Positions 25,597 through 33,532 of a stretch of 58,795 nt of DNA are shown one piece after another. Below the pieces are notes generated by a model. The model made no database searches and was not told the origin of the DNA. It was given only the letters and a program-made list of their open reading frames with translations. Position 1 is the first letter of the stretch. Each line of letters starts with the position of its first letter. A program made the translations under genes and the position numbers. The DNA comes from an uncultured Bacteroidales bacterium (lineage in GTDB: Bacteria > Bacteroidota > Bacteroidia > Bacteroidales > Bacteroidaceae), in contig CADCNQ010000027.1 of assembly GCA_902802815.1 (NCBI GenBank), positions 1-58,795 of the forward strand, given 5' to 3'.

Positions 25597-27172
25597 TAGA
25601 TCACTGATTTTAATACTGATAGTCCTGAGTGCAACGTTTGTGTGCGCTCAGGACTTTCCTTTGCTGCGTGCGCGGCGTTCGCAAGAAACACCGTTCAATA
25701 ATTCCTGTCCGATAATAGACGGGAAAAGGGTTGTTGTAGGGTGTGTTGCAACGGCTGTGGAGCATATTGTTAATTACTGGCGCTATCCCAATAGTCTATG
25801 TGAGGAGATTCCAGAGTATGTAACGGAAAAGTACTATCTTCCTGCTGTTCCTGAAGGAACTATTATTGATTGGAATAATATGCAGGAGGACTATTTGGAT
25901 TCTCCGTATACAGAGGATGCTGCGAAGGCCGTTGCAGATTTGTCTTTGTGGATAGGACAGGCATTGAGGTCGAATTATGGCATTTTGGCCACATCTGCCA
26001 GCAGTTGGAGAGTGCCTGATGTACTGAAGAACGTATTCGGTTATAAGACCGTGGAGATTTGTTGTAGAGACTCGTATACAGCTCCTGCTTGGAGAAGATT
26101 ATTAAAGCACGAATTGGATAATGGCAGACCGATGTATTTCAGCGGGTATTACAGCGGGGGGGGGCATGCCTGGGTGATGGACGGCTGGAAAAACGAGAAT
26201 TATCACTGTAACTGGGGTGAGAACAATTTCAGAGACGGATACTACAATCAGGATTTTTTTAATGAATACCAAAACGTTCAGGATAGTGCATATCTGGAGC
26301 GCTTTGGAGGTTTTGCATCAAACCAGTTGTGTCAAGATTTCGTAAGGGTACATGGAGTGAAACTGCTCCGCGAGGCATCTGCGGAGGGTTTCGTATTGGC
26401 GGATGTGATATTGGAGAACACTCATGAAGACACTCTTTACTATACATTGGAGGGCGTGTCGTTCACTCCGGACGTATGGCAACGTGGTGAAGAAGACGAG
26501 ATGCAACGTGACGGTTCCTATTGCGGAGTCTGCTCATTTGTTCTTCCTCCTCTCAGCACAACGACACAAAGAGCCTGTTTCCGTTTTTCGAAAACCGGTC
26601 AAAGGGTATTTGCTGTGACCTTTGATGAAGTGGAATATGTTTGTGATACATTAATAGAGGTGCTGCCAGCAAGAAGTTTGTCTTTGATTTATTCAGATAT
26701 GAGTGTGAGTTTCCCAAAAGTGGGAAATGCATTGATAGATGGTTGTGTGACGAATACATCTGCGTCTGCCACCTACGGATCAGTGCTATATTTCTGGCTG
26801 GTGGAGGAGGGCGTGTCGCCGGAGGACGAGATGCAAGACAATGTTTCTGTCCGCTATATATATCTTAATATCGGACCGGGTGAGATGGTTCGTTATTCAG
26901 AACAGACAGAATTGCATTCGCCTGTGTTGTTCAAGGATCTTACAGTTGGAAAAACCTATTCTCTATGGCTGCGTCAGAACTGGCTGCCTATAGTTAAAAC
27001 CCTCACTTTCACTGTACCAGATCATCCGTCAGGAATACAAACAAGGAAGCATGTGCCGGCATCTATAGAAGGGCATAACGATGTGGAGACATACGACCTC
27101 TCTGGTCGTAAACTGACTTATCCAAGAGGTTATTATATAAAAGATAATAAGGTATATTGGTCCCCTAAGTAA
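25589..27172 (+). CDS. C10-family (streptopain-like) secreted cysteine protease
   Basis: Protein of ~527 residues. A hydrophobic signal segment (SLILILIVLSATFVCAQ) leads directly into the catalytic region: Cys52 in VVGCVATAVEHIVNYW, His193 in GGGHAWVMDGW, and CNWGENN downstream, as in streptopain and interpain A. The long N-terminal prodomain usual for this family is missing. The C-terminal half is beta-rich and ends with YDLSGRKL..PRGYYIKDNKVYW, a tail common in secreted Prevotella proteins and similar to T9SS-type ends. No ATG fits; I chose GTG 25589, which overlaps the nqrF stop, with TTG 25577 and 25586 as alternatives. Translation is probably coupled to nqrF. Confidence 0.85.
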   Translation: MVNRSLILILIVLSATFVCAQDFPLLRARRSQETPFNNSCPIIDGKRVVVGCVATAVEHIVNYWRYPNSLCEEIPEYVTEKYYLPAVPEGTIIDWNNMQEDYLDSPYTEDAAKAVADLSLWIGQALRSNYGILATSASSWRVPDVLKNVFGYKTVEICCRDSYTAPAWRRLLKHELDNGRPMYFSGYYSGGGHAWVMDGWKNENYHCNWGENNFRDGYYNQDFFNEYQNVQDSAYLERFGGFASNQLCQDFVRVHGVKLLREASAEGFVLADVILENTHEDTLYYTLEGVSFTPDVWQRGEEDEMQRDGSYCGVCSFVLPPLSTTTQRACFRFSKTGQRVFAVTFDEVEYVCDTLIEVLPARSLSLIYSDMSVSFPKVGNALIDGCVTNTSASATYGSVLYFWLVEEGVSPEDEMQDNVSVRYIYLNIGPGEMVRYSEQTELHSPVLFKDLTVGKTYSLWLRQNWLPIVKTLTFTVPDHPSGIQTRKHVPASIEGHNDVETYDLSGRKLTYPRGYYIKDNKVYWSPK

Positions 27173-27210
27173 AAAAATGACAGGTGTAATGTTACTTTTT
27201 TAGTAAAAAT

Positions 27211-27242
27211 ATTGCTTGTTTTCAGAAAAATACATAACTTTG
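27211..27242 (+). promoter_or_regulatory. Promoter of the phe/tyr operon
   Basis: ATTG (27211-27214), 20 nt, then TAACTTTG (27235-27242), a good Bacteroidetes-type promoter. The predicted leader is about 165 nt before pheA and holds the attenuator. Confidence 0.65.
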
Positions 27243-27288
27243 CAGCGCAAAACATCAAACAAGGTGCAAAATAGACACAATTTCTATT

Positions 27289-27372
27289 ATGGCTTTTATG
27301 TATACTTTTACTTTAGCAACGAGTAAGAGCGAGGCCGTGTGTGTTAAGAAGGATGATATAAATAAAAAATAA
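27289..27372 (+). CDS. Putative Phe/Tyr leader peptide (pheL-like), 27 residues
   Basis: A short frame beginning MAFMYTFTL, so Phe at 3 and 7 and Tyr at 5 lie close together at the start, and ending with TAA at 27370-27372. It lies between the promoter and a terminator upstream of pheA. Stalling of a ribosome on the Phe/Tyr codons (27295-27309) would leave the antiterminator sequence at 27327-27336 free. There is no clear Shine-Dalgarno, which is normal for Bacteroidetes. I do not recognise a described family; the call rests on position, codons and RNA pairing. Confidence 0.65.
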   Translation: MAFMYTFTLATSKSEAVCVKKDDINKK

Positions 27373-27388
27373 AGGTAGGGTCTCGCTC
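27327..27388 (+). promoter_or_regulatory. Antiterminator pairing of the pheA attenuator
   Basis: GAGCGAGGCC (27327-27336) inside the leader peptide frame can pair with GGTCTCGCTC (27379-27388) over 10 positions with one G-U. The second segment contains the 5' arm of the terminator, so the two structures exclude each other, as in classic amino-acid attenuators. Confidence 0.65.
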
Positions 27389-27411
27389 ATAGTAGGGCGG
27401 GACTTTTTTTT
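27380..27411 (+). terminator. Attenuator terminator before pheA
   Basis: Stem GTCTCGCTC / GGGCGGGAC (9 bp, two G-U) with loop ATAGTA, followed by eight T at 27404-27411. It ends only five bases before the pheA ATG, so read-through is needed to express the operon. Confidence 0.8.
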
Positions 27412-27416
27412 AAAAT

Positions 27417-28283
27417 ATGGAAAGCGAACTGAAGACACAGAAACGTAAGGTAGCCATACAAGGCATTTATGGCAGTTTTCATGATATAGCTGCTCATCAC
27501 TATTTTATTGGTGAGGAATTACAACTGGTGGAATGTGATACGTTCGAAGATGTATTCAGTAGCATGAAAAACGACAGTTCTATGGTTGCTATGGTTGCGA
27601 TAGAGAACACCATAGCAGGCAGTTTGCTACATAATTATGAGTTACTCAGAGAATCTGGTATGACGATTGTAGGTGAGCATAAATTGCGGATATCACATTC
27701 CATCATGTGTCTGCCAGAAGATAATTGGGCAGATGTCACGGAAGTGAATTCGCACCCGGTGGCTCTAATGCAGTGCCGTTCTTTTCTGTCTGCTCATCAC
27801 GGTCTAAAGATAGTTGAAGTTGACGACACGGCTGGAGCTGCACGTAATATACATGAGAAGAATCTTCACGGTCACGCTGCAATCTGTCATAAGGATGCAG
27901 CGAATATATATAATATGAAAATACTTGAGGAAGGAATTGAGACCAATAAGCATAACTTTACCCGCTTCCTTGTTCTGACATCTCAGGAGAATGCTGATAA
28001 CATGCGTAAGAAAGAACTAACGGATAAGTCTTCATTGGTATTCTCTTTGCCTCATGAGGAAGGTTCTCTGTCAGCAATACTTTCTGTACTTTCTTTCTAT
28101 AAAATTAATCTGACCAAAATTCAGTCGTTACCAATCATAGGAAGAGAGTGGGAGTATCTTTTCTATATAGACCTGACATACTCGGATTATAAAAGATACA
28201 GACAATCTTTGGACGCCATTCGTCCTCTTACCAAAGAGATGCGTATTCTTGGAGAATATGCAAGTGGAAGACAAACGATATAA
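27417..28283 (+). CDS. pheA: Prephenate dehydratase
   Basis: Protein of 288 residues converting prephenate to phenylpyruvate. The catalytic domain (1-~190) has VAIENTIAGSLLHNY and the TRF motif in HNFTRFLVL; the C-terminal ACT domain has HEEGSLSAILSVL and KIQSLPIIGREWEY in the places of the GALV and ESRP effector motifs, so phenylalanine feedback is likely. No chorismate mutase domain is fused here; that activity sits on the DAHP synthase two genes on. First gene of the operon, immediately after the attenuator. Confidence 0.93.
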   Translation: MESELKTQKRKVAIQGIYGSFHDIAAHHYFIGEELQLVECDTFEDVFSSMKNDSSMVAMVAIENTIAGSLLHNYELLRESGMTIVGEHKLRISHSIMCLPEDNWADVTEVNSHPVALMQCRSFLSAHHGLKIVEVDDTAGAARNIHEKNLHGHAAICHKDAANIYNMKILEEGIETNKHNFTRFLVLTSQENADNMRKKELTDKSSLVFSLPHEEGSLSAILSVLSFYKINLTKIQSLPIIGREWEYLFYIDLTYSDYKRYRQSLDAIRPLTKEMRILGEYASGRQTI

Positions 28284-28314
28284 CAAATACAACAAAAAAT
28301 AATAGAACAAATCA

Positions 28315-29487
28315 ATGATTACGCCAGCAGATAGACTGAATCTTGTACAGGAATACTATTTCAGCCGGAAACTAAAGGAAGTAGCTCAACTTAATGCAGA
28401 AGGTCGTGATATTATCTCACTGGCCATAGGAAGTCCTGATATGCCGCCATCTAAATCTACTGTTGATGTGCTTTGCCGTGAGGCTATACGTGATGATTCA
28501 CATGGCTATCAGCCAACTATAGGTATTCCGCAGTTGAGAAAGGCTATGTCGGAGTTTTATGCAAGATGGTATGGTGTCAATCTTGATCCGGCAACAGAGA
28601 TACAACCCCTGATAGGAAGTAAGGAGGGTATACTACATGTCACTCTTGCGTTTTGTAATCCTGGAGATAAAGTACTTGTACCCAACCCCGGATATCCCAC
28701 TTATACATCCTTGTCCAGATTACTTGGACAAAATGTGGTTAACTACGATCTTCTGGAGAAGAATGGTTGGCAACCGGACTTCGAACAATTGGAGTCAATG
28801 AACCTGACTGGTGTGAAGATGATGTGGACAAACTATCCGAATATGCCGACAGGTGGAAGAGCGACACGTGAATTATACGAGCGAATAGTGCGTTTTGCCC
28901 GTGAACATGACATTCTTGTCGTAAACGACAATCCATACAGCTTTATTCTCAATAAGGACGAGCATTTGTCGATACTGCAGGTTTCTGGAGCGAAGGAGTG
29001 TTGTATAGAGTTTAATTCGATGTCAAAGTCGCACAATATGCCCGGATGGCGTGTCGCAATGTTGGCAACAAATGCGGAATTTGTCAAGTGGATAGTTAAG
29101 GTAAAATCAAATATAGACTCCGGAACATTTCGTCCGATTCAATTGGCAGCGGCAGAAGCATACAAGAACAGTGATGAGTGGCATCAGCAGTTTAATATAG
29201 AAACATATGCAGAGCGTAGACATATTGCCGAAGAAATTATGCGTGAACTGGGATGCACGTTTGACGAGAAGCAACAGGGTATGTTCTTGTGGGGACGTAT
29301 TCCTGATGAGATAGACAATGTGGAGACACTTACAGAACATGTGCTTCACGATGCACGTGTTTTCATCACTCCAGGATTTATTTTTGGCACGAATGGCAGC
29401 AGATATGTTCGTATCTCTCTATGTGCGAAACCTGAAAAAATGCACGAGGCCTTACACCGAATATGTGAAATGAACGGAAAATGTTGA
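28315..29487 (+). CDS. Class I/II PLP aminotransferase, probably aromatic amino acid aminotransferase
   Basis: Protein of 390 residues, fold type I. The PLP lysine is in EFNSMSKSHNMPGWRVAM; NPGYPTYTS and WTNYPNMPTGG are the usual substrate and cofactor blocks. Its place between pheA and the DAHP synthase gene points to transamination of phenylpyruvate and 4-hydroxyphenylpyruvate. The sequence also resembles LL-diaminopimelate and aspartate aminotransferases, so specificity is inferred from context. It starts 31 nt after pheA. Confidence 0.85.
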   Translation: MITPADRLNLVQEYYFSRKLKEVAQLNAEGRDIISLAIGSPDMPPSKSTVDVLCREAIRDDSHGYQPTIGIPQLRKAMSEFYARWYGVNLDPATEIQPLIGSKEGILHVTLAFCNPGDKVLVPNPGYPTYTSLSRLLGQNVVNYDLLEKNGWQPDFEQLESMNLTGVKMMWTNYPNMPTGGRATRELYERIVRFAREHDILVVNDNPYSFILNKDEHLSILQVSGAKECCIEFNSMSKSHNMPGWRVAMLATNAEFVKWIVKVKSNIDSGTFRPIQLAAAEAYKNSDEWHQQFNIETYAERRHIAEEIMRELGCTFDEKQQGMFLWGRIPDEIDNVETLTEHVLHDARVFITPGFIFGTNGSRYVRISLCAKPEKMHEALHRICEMNGKC

Positions 29488-29506
29488 TAAAAAAACAATA
29501 ACAGAT

Positions 29507-30571
29507 ATGGATCTTAAATTAAAACCATTAGCTTTGCCTAGTGACAACGTTCGCCCTTTCGTTATTAGTGGACCTTGTTCGGCGGAAACGGAAGAACAGG
29601 TTATGACTACAGCCTTGCAGTTAGCAACAAAAGGCTGTCATATGTTCCGTGCCGGAGTGTGGAAACCTCGTACGAAGCCAGGCGGTTTTGAAGGTAACGG
29701 AGAGAAAGCATTACCTTGGTTGGAACGCGTAAAGAAGGAGACTGGAATGCTTATTGCTACGGAAGTTGCCACACCGGAGCATGTAGAACTGTGTCTTAAG
29801 CATGACGTAGACATTTTATGGATAGGTGCCAGAACTACAGCTAATCCTTTTGCTGTTCAGGCTATCGCCGATGCTTTGAAAGGCGTAGACATGCCTGTGT
29901 TTGTCAAAAATCCTGTAAACCCTGACATAGAACTTTGGGTGGGTGCCCTTGAACGTATCAATGGCGCAGGTATTGAACGCTTGGGAGCAATTCATCGCGG
30001 ATTCTCAAGTATAGATAATAAGATATACCGCAATCTTCCGATGTGGCAGTTGCCGATAGAGTTGAAGCGACGCTACCCGGATCTGCCAATCGTAAACGAT
30101 CCCAGCCATATCGGCGGTCGCCGTGATTTAATAGCTCCACTTTGTCAGCAGGCAATGGACCTTGGCATGGATGGACTTATCGTAGAGAGTCATTGTGATC
30201 CAGATAGAGCATGGAGCGATGCGAAGCAACAAGTGACTCCTGAGATATTAGACTTCATCCTCGATAAACTGGTTATTCGTCAGGAAGTATCGATGACAGA
30301 AAGTATAAATGCCATGCGTAAGCAGATAGATGAATACGATGATCAACTCATAGATATTCTTGGTAAGCGTATGAAGGTTTGTCGTGAAATTGGTCAATAC
30401 AAGAAAAATCATGATATGACGATCTTGCAAACTCAGCGCTATACGGAGATTCTTGACAAACGTGGTGCTCAGGGTAGCCTTGTCGGTATTTCTCCTGAGT
30501 GTGTCAAGGCTATCTTTGAACACATTCATGAGGAAAGCGTGCAGCAGCAAATGAGAATAATAAACGAGTAA
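29507..30571 (+). CDS. Bifunctional 3-deoxy-7-phosphoheptulonate synthase / chorismate mutase
   Basis: Protein of 354 residues. Residues ~1-255 form a DAHP synthase barrel (ISGPCSAETEEQ, FRAGVWKPRTKPGGFEG, VNDPSHIGGRRD, VESHCDPDRAWSD). Residues ~262-354 form an AroQ-type chorismate mutase helix bundle (MRKQIDEYDDQLIDILGKRM). The fusion joins the entry step of the shikimate pathway to the first step towards Phe/Tyr; the mutase domain often doubles as a feedback sensor for prephenate in such fusions. Third gene of the operon. Confidence 0.93.
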   Translation: MDLKLKPLALPSDNVRPFVISGPCSAETEEQVMTTALQLATKGCHMFRAGVWKPRTKPGGFEGNGEKALPWLERVKKETGMLIATEVATPEHVELCLKHDVDILWIGARTTANPFAVQAIADALKGVDMPVFVKNPVNPDIELWVGALERINGAGIERLGAIHRGFSSIDNKIYRNLPMWQLPIELKRRYPDLPIVNDPSHIGGRRDLIAPLCQQAMDLGMDGLIVESHCDPDRAWSDAKQQVTPEILDFILDKLVIRQEVSMTESINAMRKQIDEYDDQLIDILGKRMKVCREIGQYKKNHDMTILQTQRYTEILDKRGAQGSLVGISPECVKAIFEHIHEESVQQQMRIINE

Positions 30572-30592
30572 GTAAAGGGTTTAATTGTTTTT

Positions 30593-31366
30593 ATGAAAAT
30601 ACTGATTCTTGGTGCAGGTAAGATGGGGTCTTTTTTTACAGACGTACTTTCATTTGACCACGAATGTGCTGTATATGAGATAGAACCGCGTCGAATGCGA
30701 TTCCTCTATAATACGCAGCGCTTTACCACAATAGAGGAAATAGAGAATTTTCGTCCTAATCTGGTTATTAACTGCGTGACGTTGAAATATACGTTACAGG
30801 TATTTGACCAGCTCATTCCTCATCTGCCAGATGACTGTATTCTTTCGGATATATCCTCCGTAAAAACGGGATTCCGAGAGTATTATGAGAAGACAGGCCG
30901 TCATTACTGTTCTACACACCCTATGTTCGGGCCTACTTTTGCAAATTTGGGTGCACTTTCTTCGGAGAATGCTATAGTTATTAATGAGGGTGACTATCTC
31001 GGTAGGGTTTTCTTCCTTGATTTGTATCGTCGTTTAGGACTCAATGTGCATGAATATACCTTTGAGGAACACGATGAGGCTATGGCTTATAGTCTTTCTG
31101 TTCCCTTTGTCAGTACGTTTGTGTTTTCGGCAGTGATGAAACGCCAGGATGCACCAGGAACAACCTTCAAACGGCATCTTAATATTGCAAAAGGCGTATT
31201 GTCAGAAGATGATACTCTTCTGCGTGAAATATTGTTCAATCCTCGTACGAAGCATCATGTGGAGCAGATTCGCTCGGAATTGAAAGAACTCATACAGATA
31301 ATAGAAACTCGTAATGAGGATGCGCTAAACGCTTATCTTACAAAAATAAGGAAAAATATCAATTAA
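30593..31366 (+). CDS. tyrA: Prephenate dehydrogenase
   Basis: Protein of 257 residues, shorter than fused TyrA proteins and without an obvious ACT domain. The Rossmann motif is LGAGKMGSFF (6-15); conserved blocks are SDISSVKTGF and STHPMFGPTFANLG. It makes 4-hydroxyphenylpyruvate for tyrosine and completes the operon, so the whole Phe/Tyr branch comes under the upstream attenuator. Its stop overlaps the convergent gene in the palindrome TTAA. Confidence 0.92.
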   Translation: MKILILGAGKMGSFFTDVLSFDHECAVYEIEPRRMRFLYNTQRFTTIEEIENFRPNLVINCVTLKYTLQVFDQLIPHLPDDCILSDISSVKTGFREYYEKTGRHYCSTHPMFGPTFANLGALSSENAIVINEGDYLGRVFFLDLYRRLGLNVHEYTFEEHDEAMAYSLSVPFVSTFVFSAVMKRQDAPGTTFKRHLNIAKGVLSEDDTLLREILFNPRTKHHVEQIRSELKELIQIIETRNEDALNAYLTKIRKNIN

Positions 31367-32067
31367 AGTAGAAGTTTCAACAAACTCGCATTAGCCTCGG
31401 AGAGATTCTCGGAGGCTATTTTTAGGTTCTTCAAAAAACTCTCTAAAGTTGGTGCACTGTCATCGCACAGGTCTGTTACACTTTTTATTAGTAGTATGGG
31501 TACGTTCAAGAGAGAACAGACAAAAGCAACGGCAGCTCCTTCCATATCTTTCAACTCACCGCCTTCACGTTCAATTATTACTTCGTCGCAAGGCTGTAGG
31601 TCTAAGCTGGAACCAGTTGTTACACGTCCCATCTCCACTCCAAGTTTTGTAGCAATATCAGTACTTCTTTTCCAAACAGAATAATTGCCCAGGCCTTGAG
31701 TTCCCCATTCGTCATCCCCGGGAATACGCCTATCATGGAACATTACGCTGTCTGCCACATACACTTTACCAATCTCGGCCCCTTTACGTTTCCAACCGCC
31801 ACATGTTCCGCTATTGATGATAAGGTCTGGCTTGAGTCGTTCTATAGCTGCGAGCGTAGCAACAGATGCGGCTTCACATCCGACAAGATCTCTTTCATGC
31901 TGACGTCCTAGTGTGACGATGCTTAATGTGGAATTGAGGGCGGTGTCCTTATATTGAAAAAGCCTACAGGGTAGTGGCGAAAAGTATTTCTCAGTTTCTT
32001 TCATTCCAAAGCGCAGAATGAAAGGCTTTGCTTCGGCTTCCATTGCGATAATGTAGCAAATGTGCAT
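31363..32067 (-). CDS. 5'-methylthioadenosine nucleosidase, plant-type
   Basis: Protein of 234 residues of the purine nucleoside phosphorylase/MTAN fold. INSGTCGGWKRKGAEIGKVY, FHDRRIP, TTGSSLDL and LKDMEGAAVAFV resemble plant MTA nucleosidases more than E. coli Pfs; the catalytic Asp is probably in KSVTDLCDD. It should cleave methylthioadenosine, and perhaps S-adenosylhomocysteine, to adenine. Futalosine hydrolase (mqnB) is a related alternative, less likely from these motifs. I chose ATG 32067 because a promoter element lies just upstream; the TTG at 32091 falls inside that element. Confidence 0.82.
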   Translation of the reverse strand: MHICYIIAMEAEAKPFILRFGMKETEKYFSPLPCRLFQYKDTALNSTLSIVTLGRQHERDLVGCEAASVATLAAIERLKPDLIINSGTCGGWKRKGAEIGKVYVADSVMFHDRRIPGDDEWGTQGLGNYSVWKRSTDIATKLGVEMGRVTTGSSLDLQPCDEVIIEREGGELKDMEGAAVAFVCSLLNVPILLIKSVTDLCDDSAPTLESFLKNLKIASENLSEANASLLKLLL

Positions 32068-32088
32068 ATTTCTTATTAAAATTTGATG

Positions 32089-32096
32089 CAAAATTA
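32089..32096 (-). promoter_or_regulatory. -7 element of the MTA nucleosidase gene
   Basis: TAATTTTG on the minus strand, 22 nt before ATG 32067, fits TAnnTTTG. Confidence 0.5.
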
Positions 32097-32138
32097 AACT
32101 TTTTTGATGATATAGCCAAATATTATGATTTTTTTTTA

Positions 32139-32146
32139 TACTTTTG
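32139..32146 (+). promoter_or_regulatory. -7 element of the permease-symporter pair
   Basis: TACTTTTG, 40 nt before GTG 32186, fits TAnnTTTG. It is followed by a small palindrome-like stretch (TAGTATAAACG). Confidence 0.45.
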
Positions 32147-32185
32147 TAGTATAAACGTTATTATATATAGCATATAGTTAGCATC

Positions 32186-33532
32186 GTGAACTACTTTATA
32201 GATACTTTGATAGCCGCGTGGCATTTGGCGTGTGCTGTGTCTCCTTATTTGCTTTTTGGATTTTTCATTTCTGGGGTGGTGCGTTTATGGGTTCCTTCAG
32301 AGGTGTCTTCTCCACGTTTTTCAAAAAAAGGCTTTGGCAGTGTCCTACGTGGCGCTCTTTACGGATTGGCTTTGCCGATTGCTTCCGGCAAGACGCTTGC
32401 AAAGGCTATGCAGTTGAGACGTCATGGTGCATCGAAAGGAGGTATAATATCTTTCATGACATCAGCTTCGCAATCAGGTTTAGACAGTTTTGCTGTGGTT
32501 TGCGGATTGATTGGTTTGCCTTTTGCTGTCATTCGTGTTATTGCATCATTTTTTACGAGCCTTTTTGTCGGTTTTTTGGTAACTACATCTCCAGATGAGA
32601 AGGGACATGAGTCGCGCCATCGTAATCATAGGAAAAAGGCATCTTATTTCCAGAAAATGTATAATGCGGAGACAGAAAAAAAACCTAATGATTCGTTTCT
32701 GCATGTTGTAAAAAAAGCTTTTTTCTATGCTTTTGTTCGTATGCCAAGACATGTGGGGGGGTGGCTTATTTTTGGATTACTCTTTGCTGGTCTCATACTC
32801 GTATGTGTTCCTGATGACACTTTTGAGTTTTTTCTCAACGATACGGTCTTCTCAATATTTTTTGTTTTAATACTAGTTCCTTTGATGCATGTGTGTGCGA
32901 CAGGTACGTTACCAATCGCATATGCGTTGATGATGAGAGGCATAACTCCTGGTGCAATCCTTGTGTTATTGATGGCCGGTGTGGCAACAAATCTTTCTTC
33001 TATGAAGTTGTTGCGTGGTACAATGGGATGGAGAGTCCTTATTTTGTATGTGGCAGGCGTTATTCTTAGCAGTATTATGTGTGGCACTCTAATAGATACG
33101 AGATTACCTCAATCTCTGTTTGCGGTATCGTCTACACGTTATTATGGTGCTTCAGCTATAGAACCGGAGTGGTGGGTTGTAGTATTGACAATAACCCTGT
33201 TTATGCTGATAGTGATTGGACATGTACAGTCGTTCCGTTATCATCGTCGTCACCATCACCATAGACATCACGAGGCTCTAGTTTCTAAGAATGTTGTTAC
33301 GGTGATGTTGTTTGATGTGACAGGAATGAAGGATCGTAATTCTGCAATTCTTATTCAAAAGAGTATTTGTAGTATGGAGGCCATTGAAGGATGTGAGGTT
33401 TCGTTTACTCATGGACAGGCAATGGTGAAAGGTGTAAATCTCCGTGCAGAAAGTATTGTAGATGCGATAGAATCTTTAGGTTTTGAAGCATCATATCTTC
33501 AGCAAATAGATGTAGAGGAGACTGTGAGATGA
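32186..33532 (+). CDS. ArsP/SO_0444-like permease with degenerate metal motifs
   Basis: Protein of 448 residues. Two sets of four or so TM helices match the ArsP_1 (PF03773) permease fold: RGALYGLALPIASGKTLAKA, RRHGASKGGIISFMTSASQSGLDSF, and in the repeat GTLPIAYALMMRGITPGAILVLLMAG. In SO_0444-type Cu/Zn exporters the first block normally contains a CSCG-like cysteine motif; here it is ASG. A histidine-rich linker follows (YHRRHHHHRHHE near 352-363), then a ~70-residue HMA-like domain in which the CxxC is replaced (VTGMKDRNSA). Starts with GTG; overlaps the next gene by 4 bases (ATGA). Confidence 0.75.
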   Translation: MNYFIDTLIAAWHLACAVSPYLLFGFFISGVVRLWVPSEVSSPRFSKKGFGSVLRGALYGLALPIASGKTLAKAMQLRRHGASKGGIISFMTSASQSGLDSFAVVCGLIGLPFAVIRVIASFFTSLFVGFLVTTSPDEKGHESRHRNHRKKASYFQKMYNAETEKKPNDSFLHVVKKAFFYAFVRMPRHVGGWLIFGLLFAGLILVCVPDDTFEFFLNDTVFSIFFVLILVPLMHVCATGTLPIAYALMMRGITPGAILVLLMAGVATNLSSMKLLRGTMGWRVLILYVAGVILSSIMCGTLIDTRLPQSLFAVSSTRYYGASAIEPEWWVVVLTITLFMLIVIGHVQSFRYHRRHHHHRHHEALVSKNVVTVMLFDVTGMKDRNSAILIQKSICSMEAIEGCEVSFTHGQAMVKGVNLRAESIVDAIESLGFEASYLQQIDVEETVR

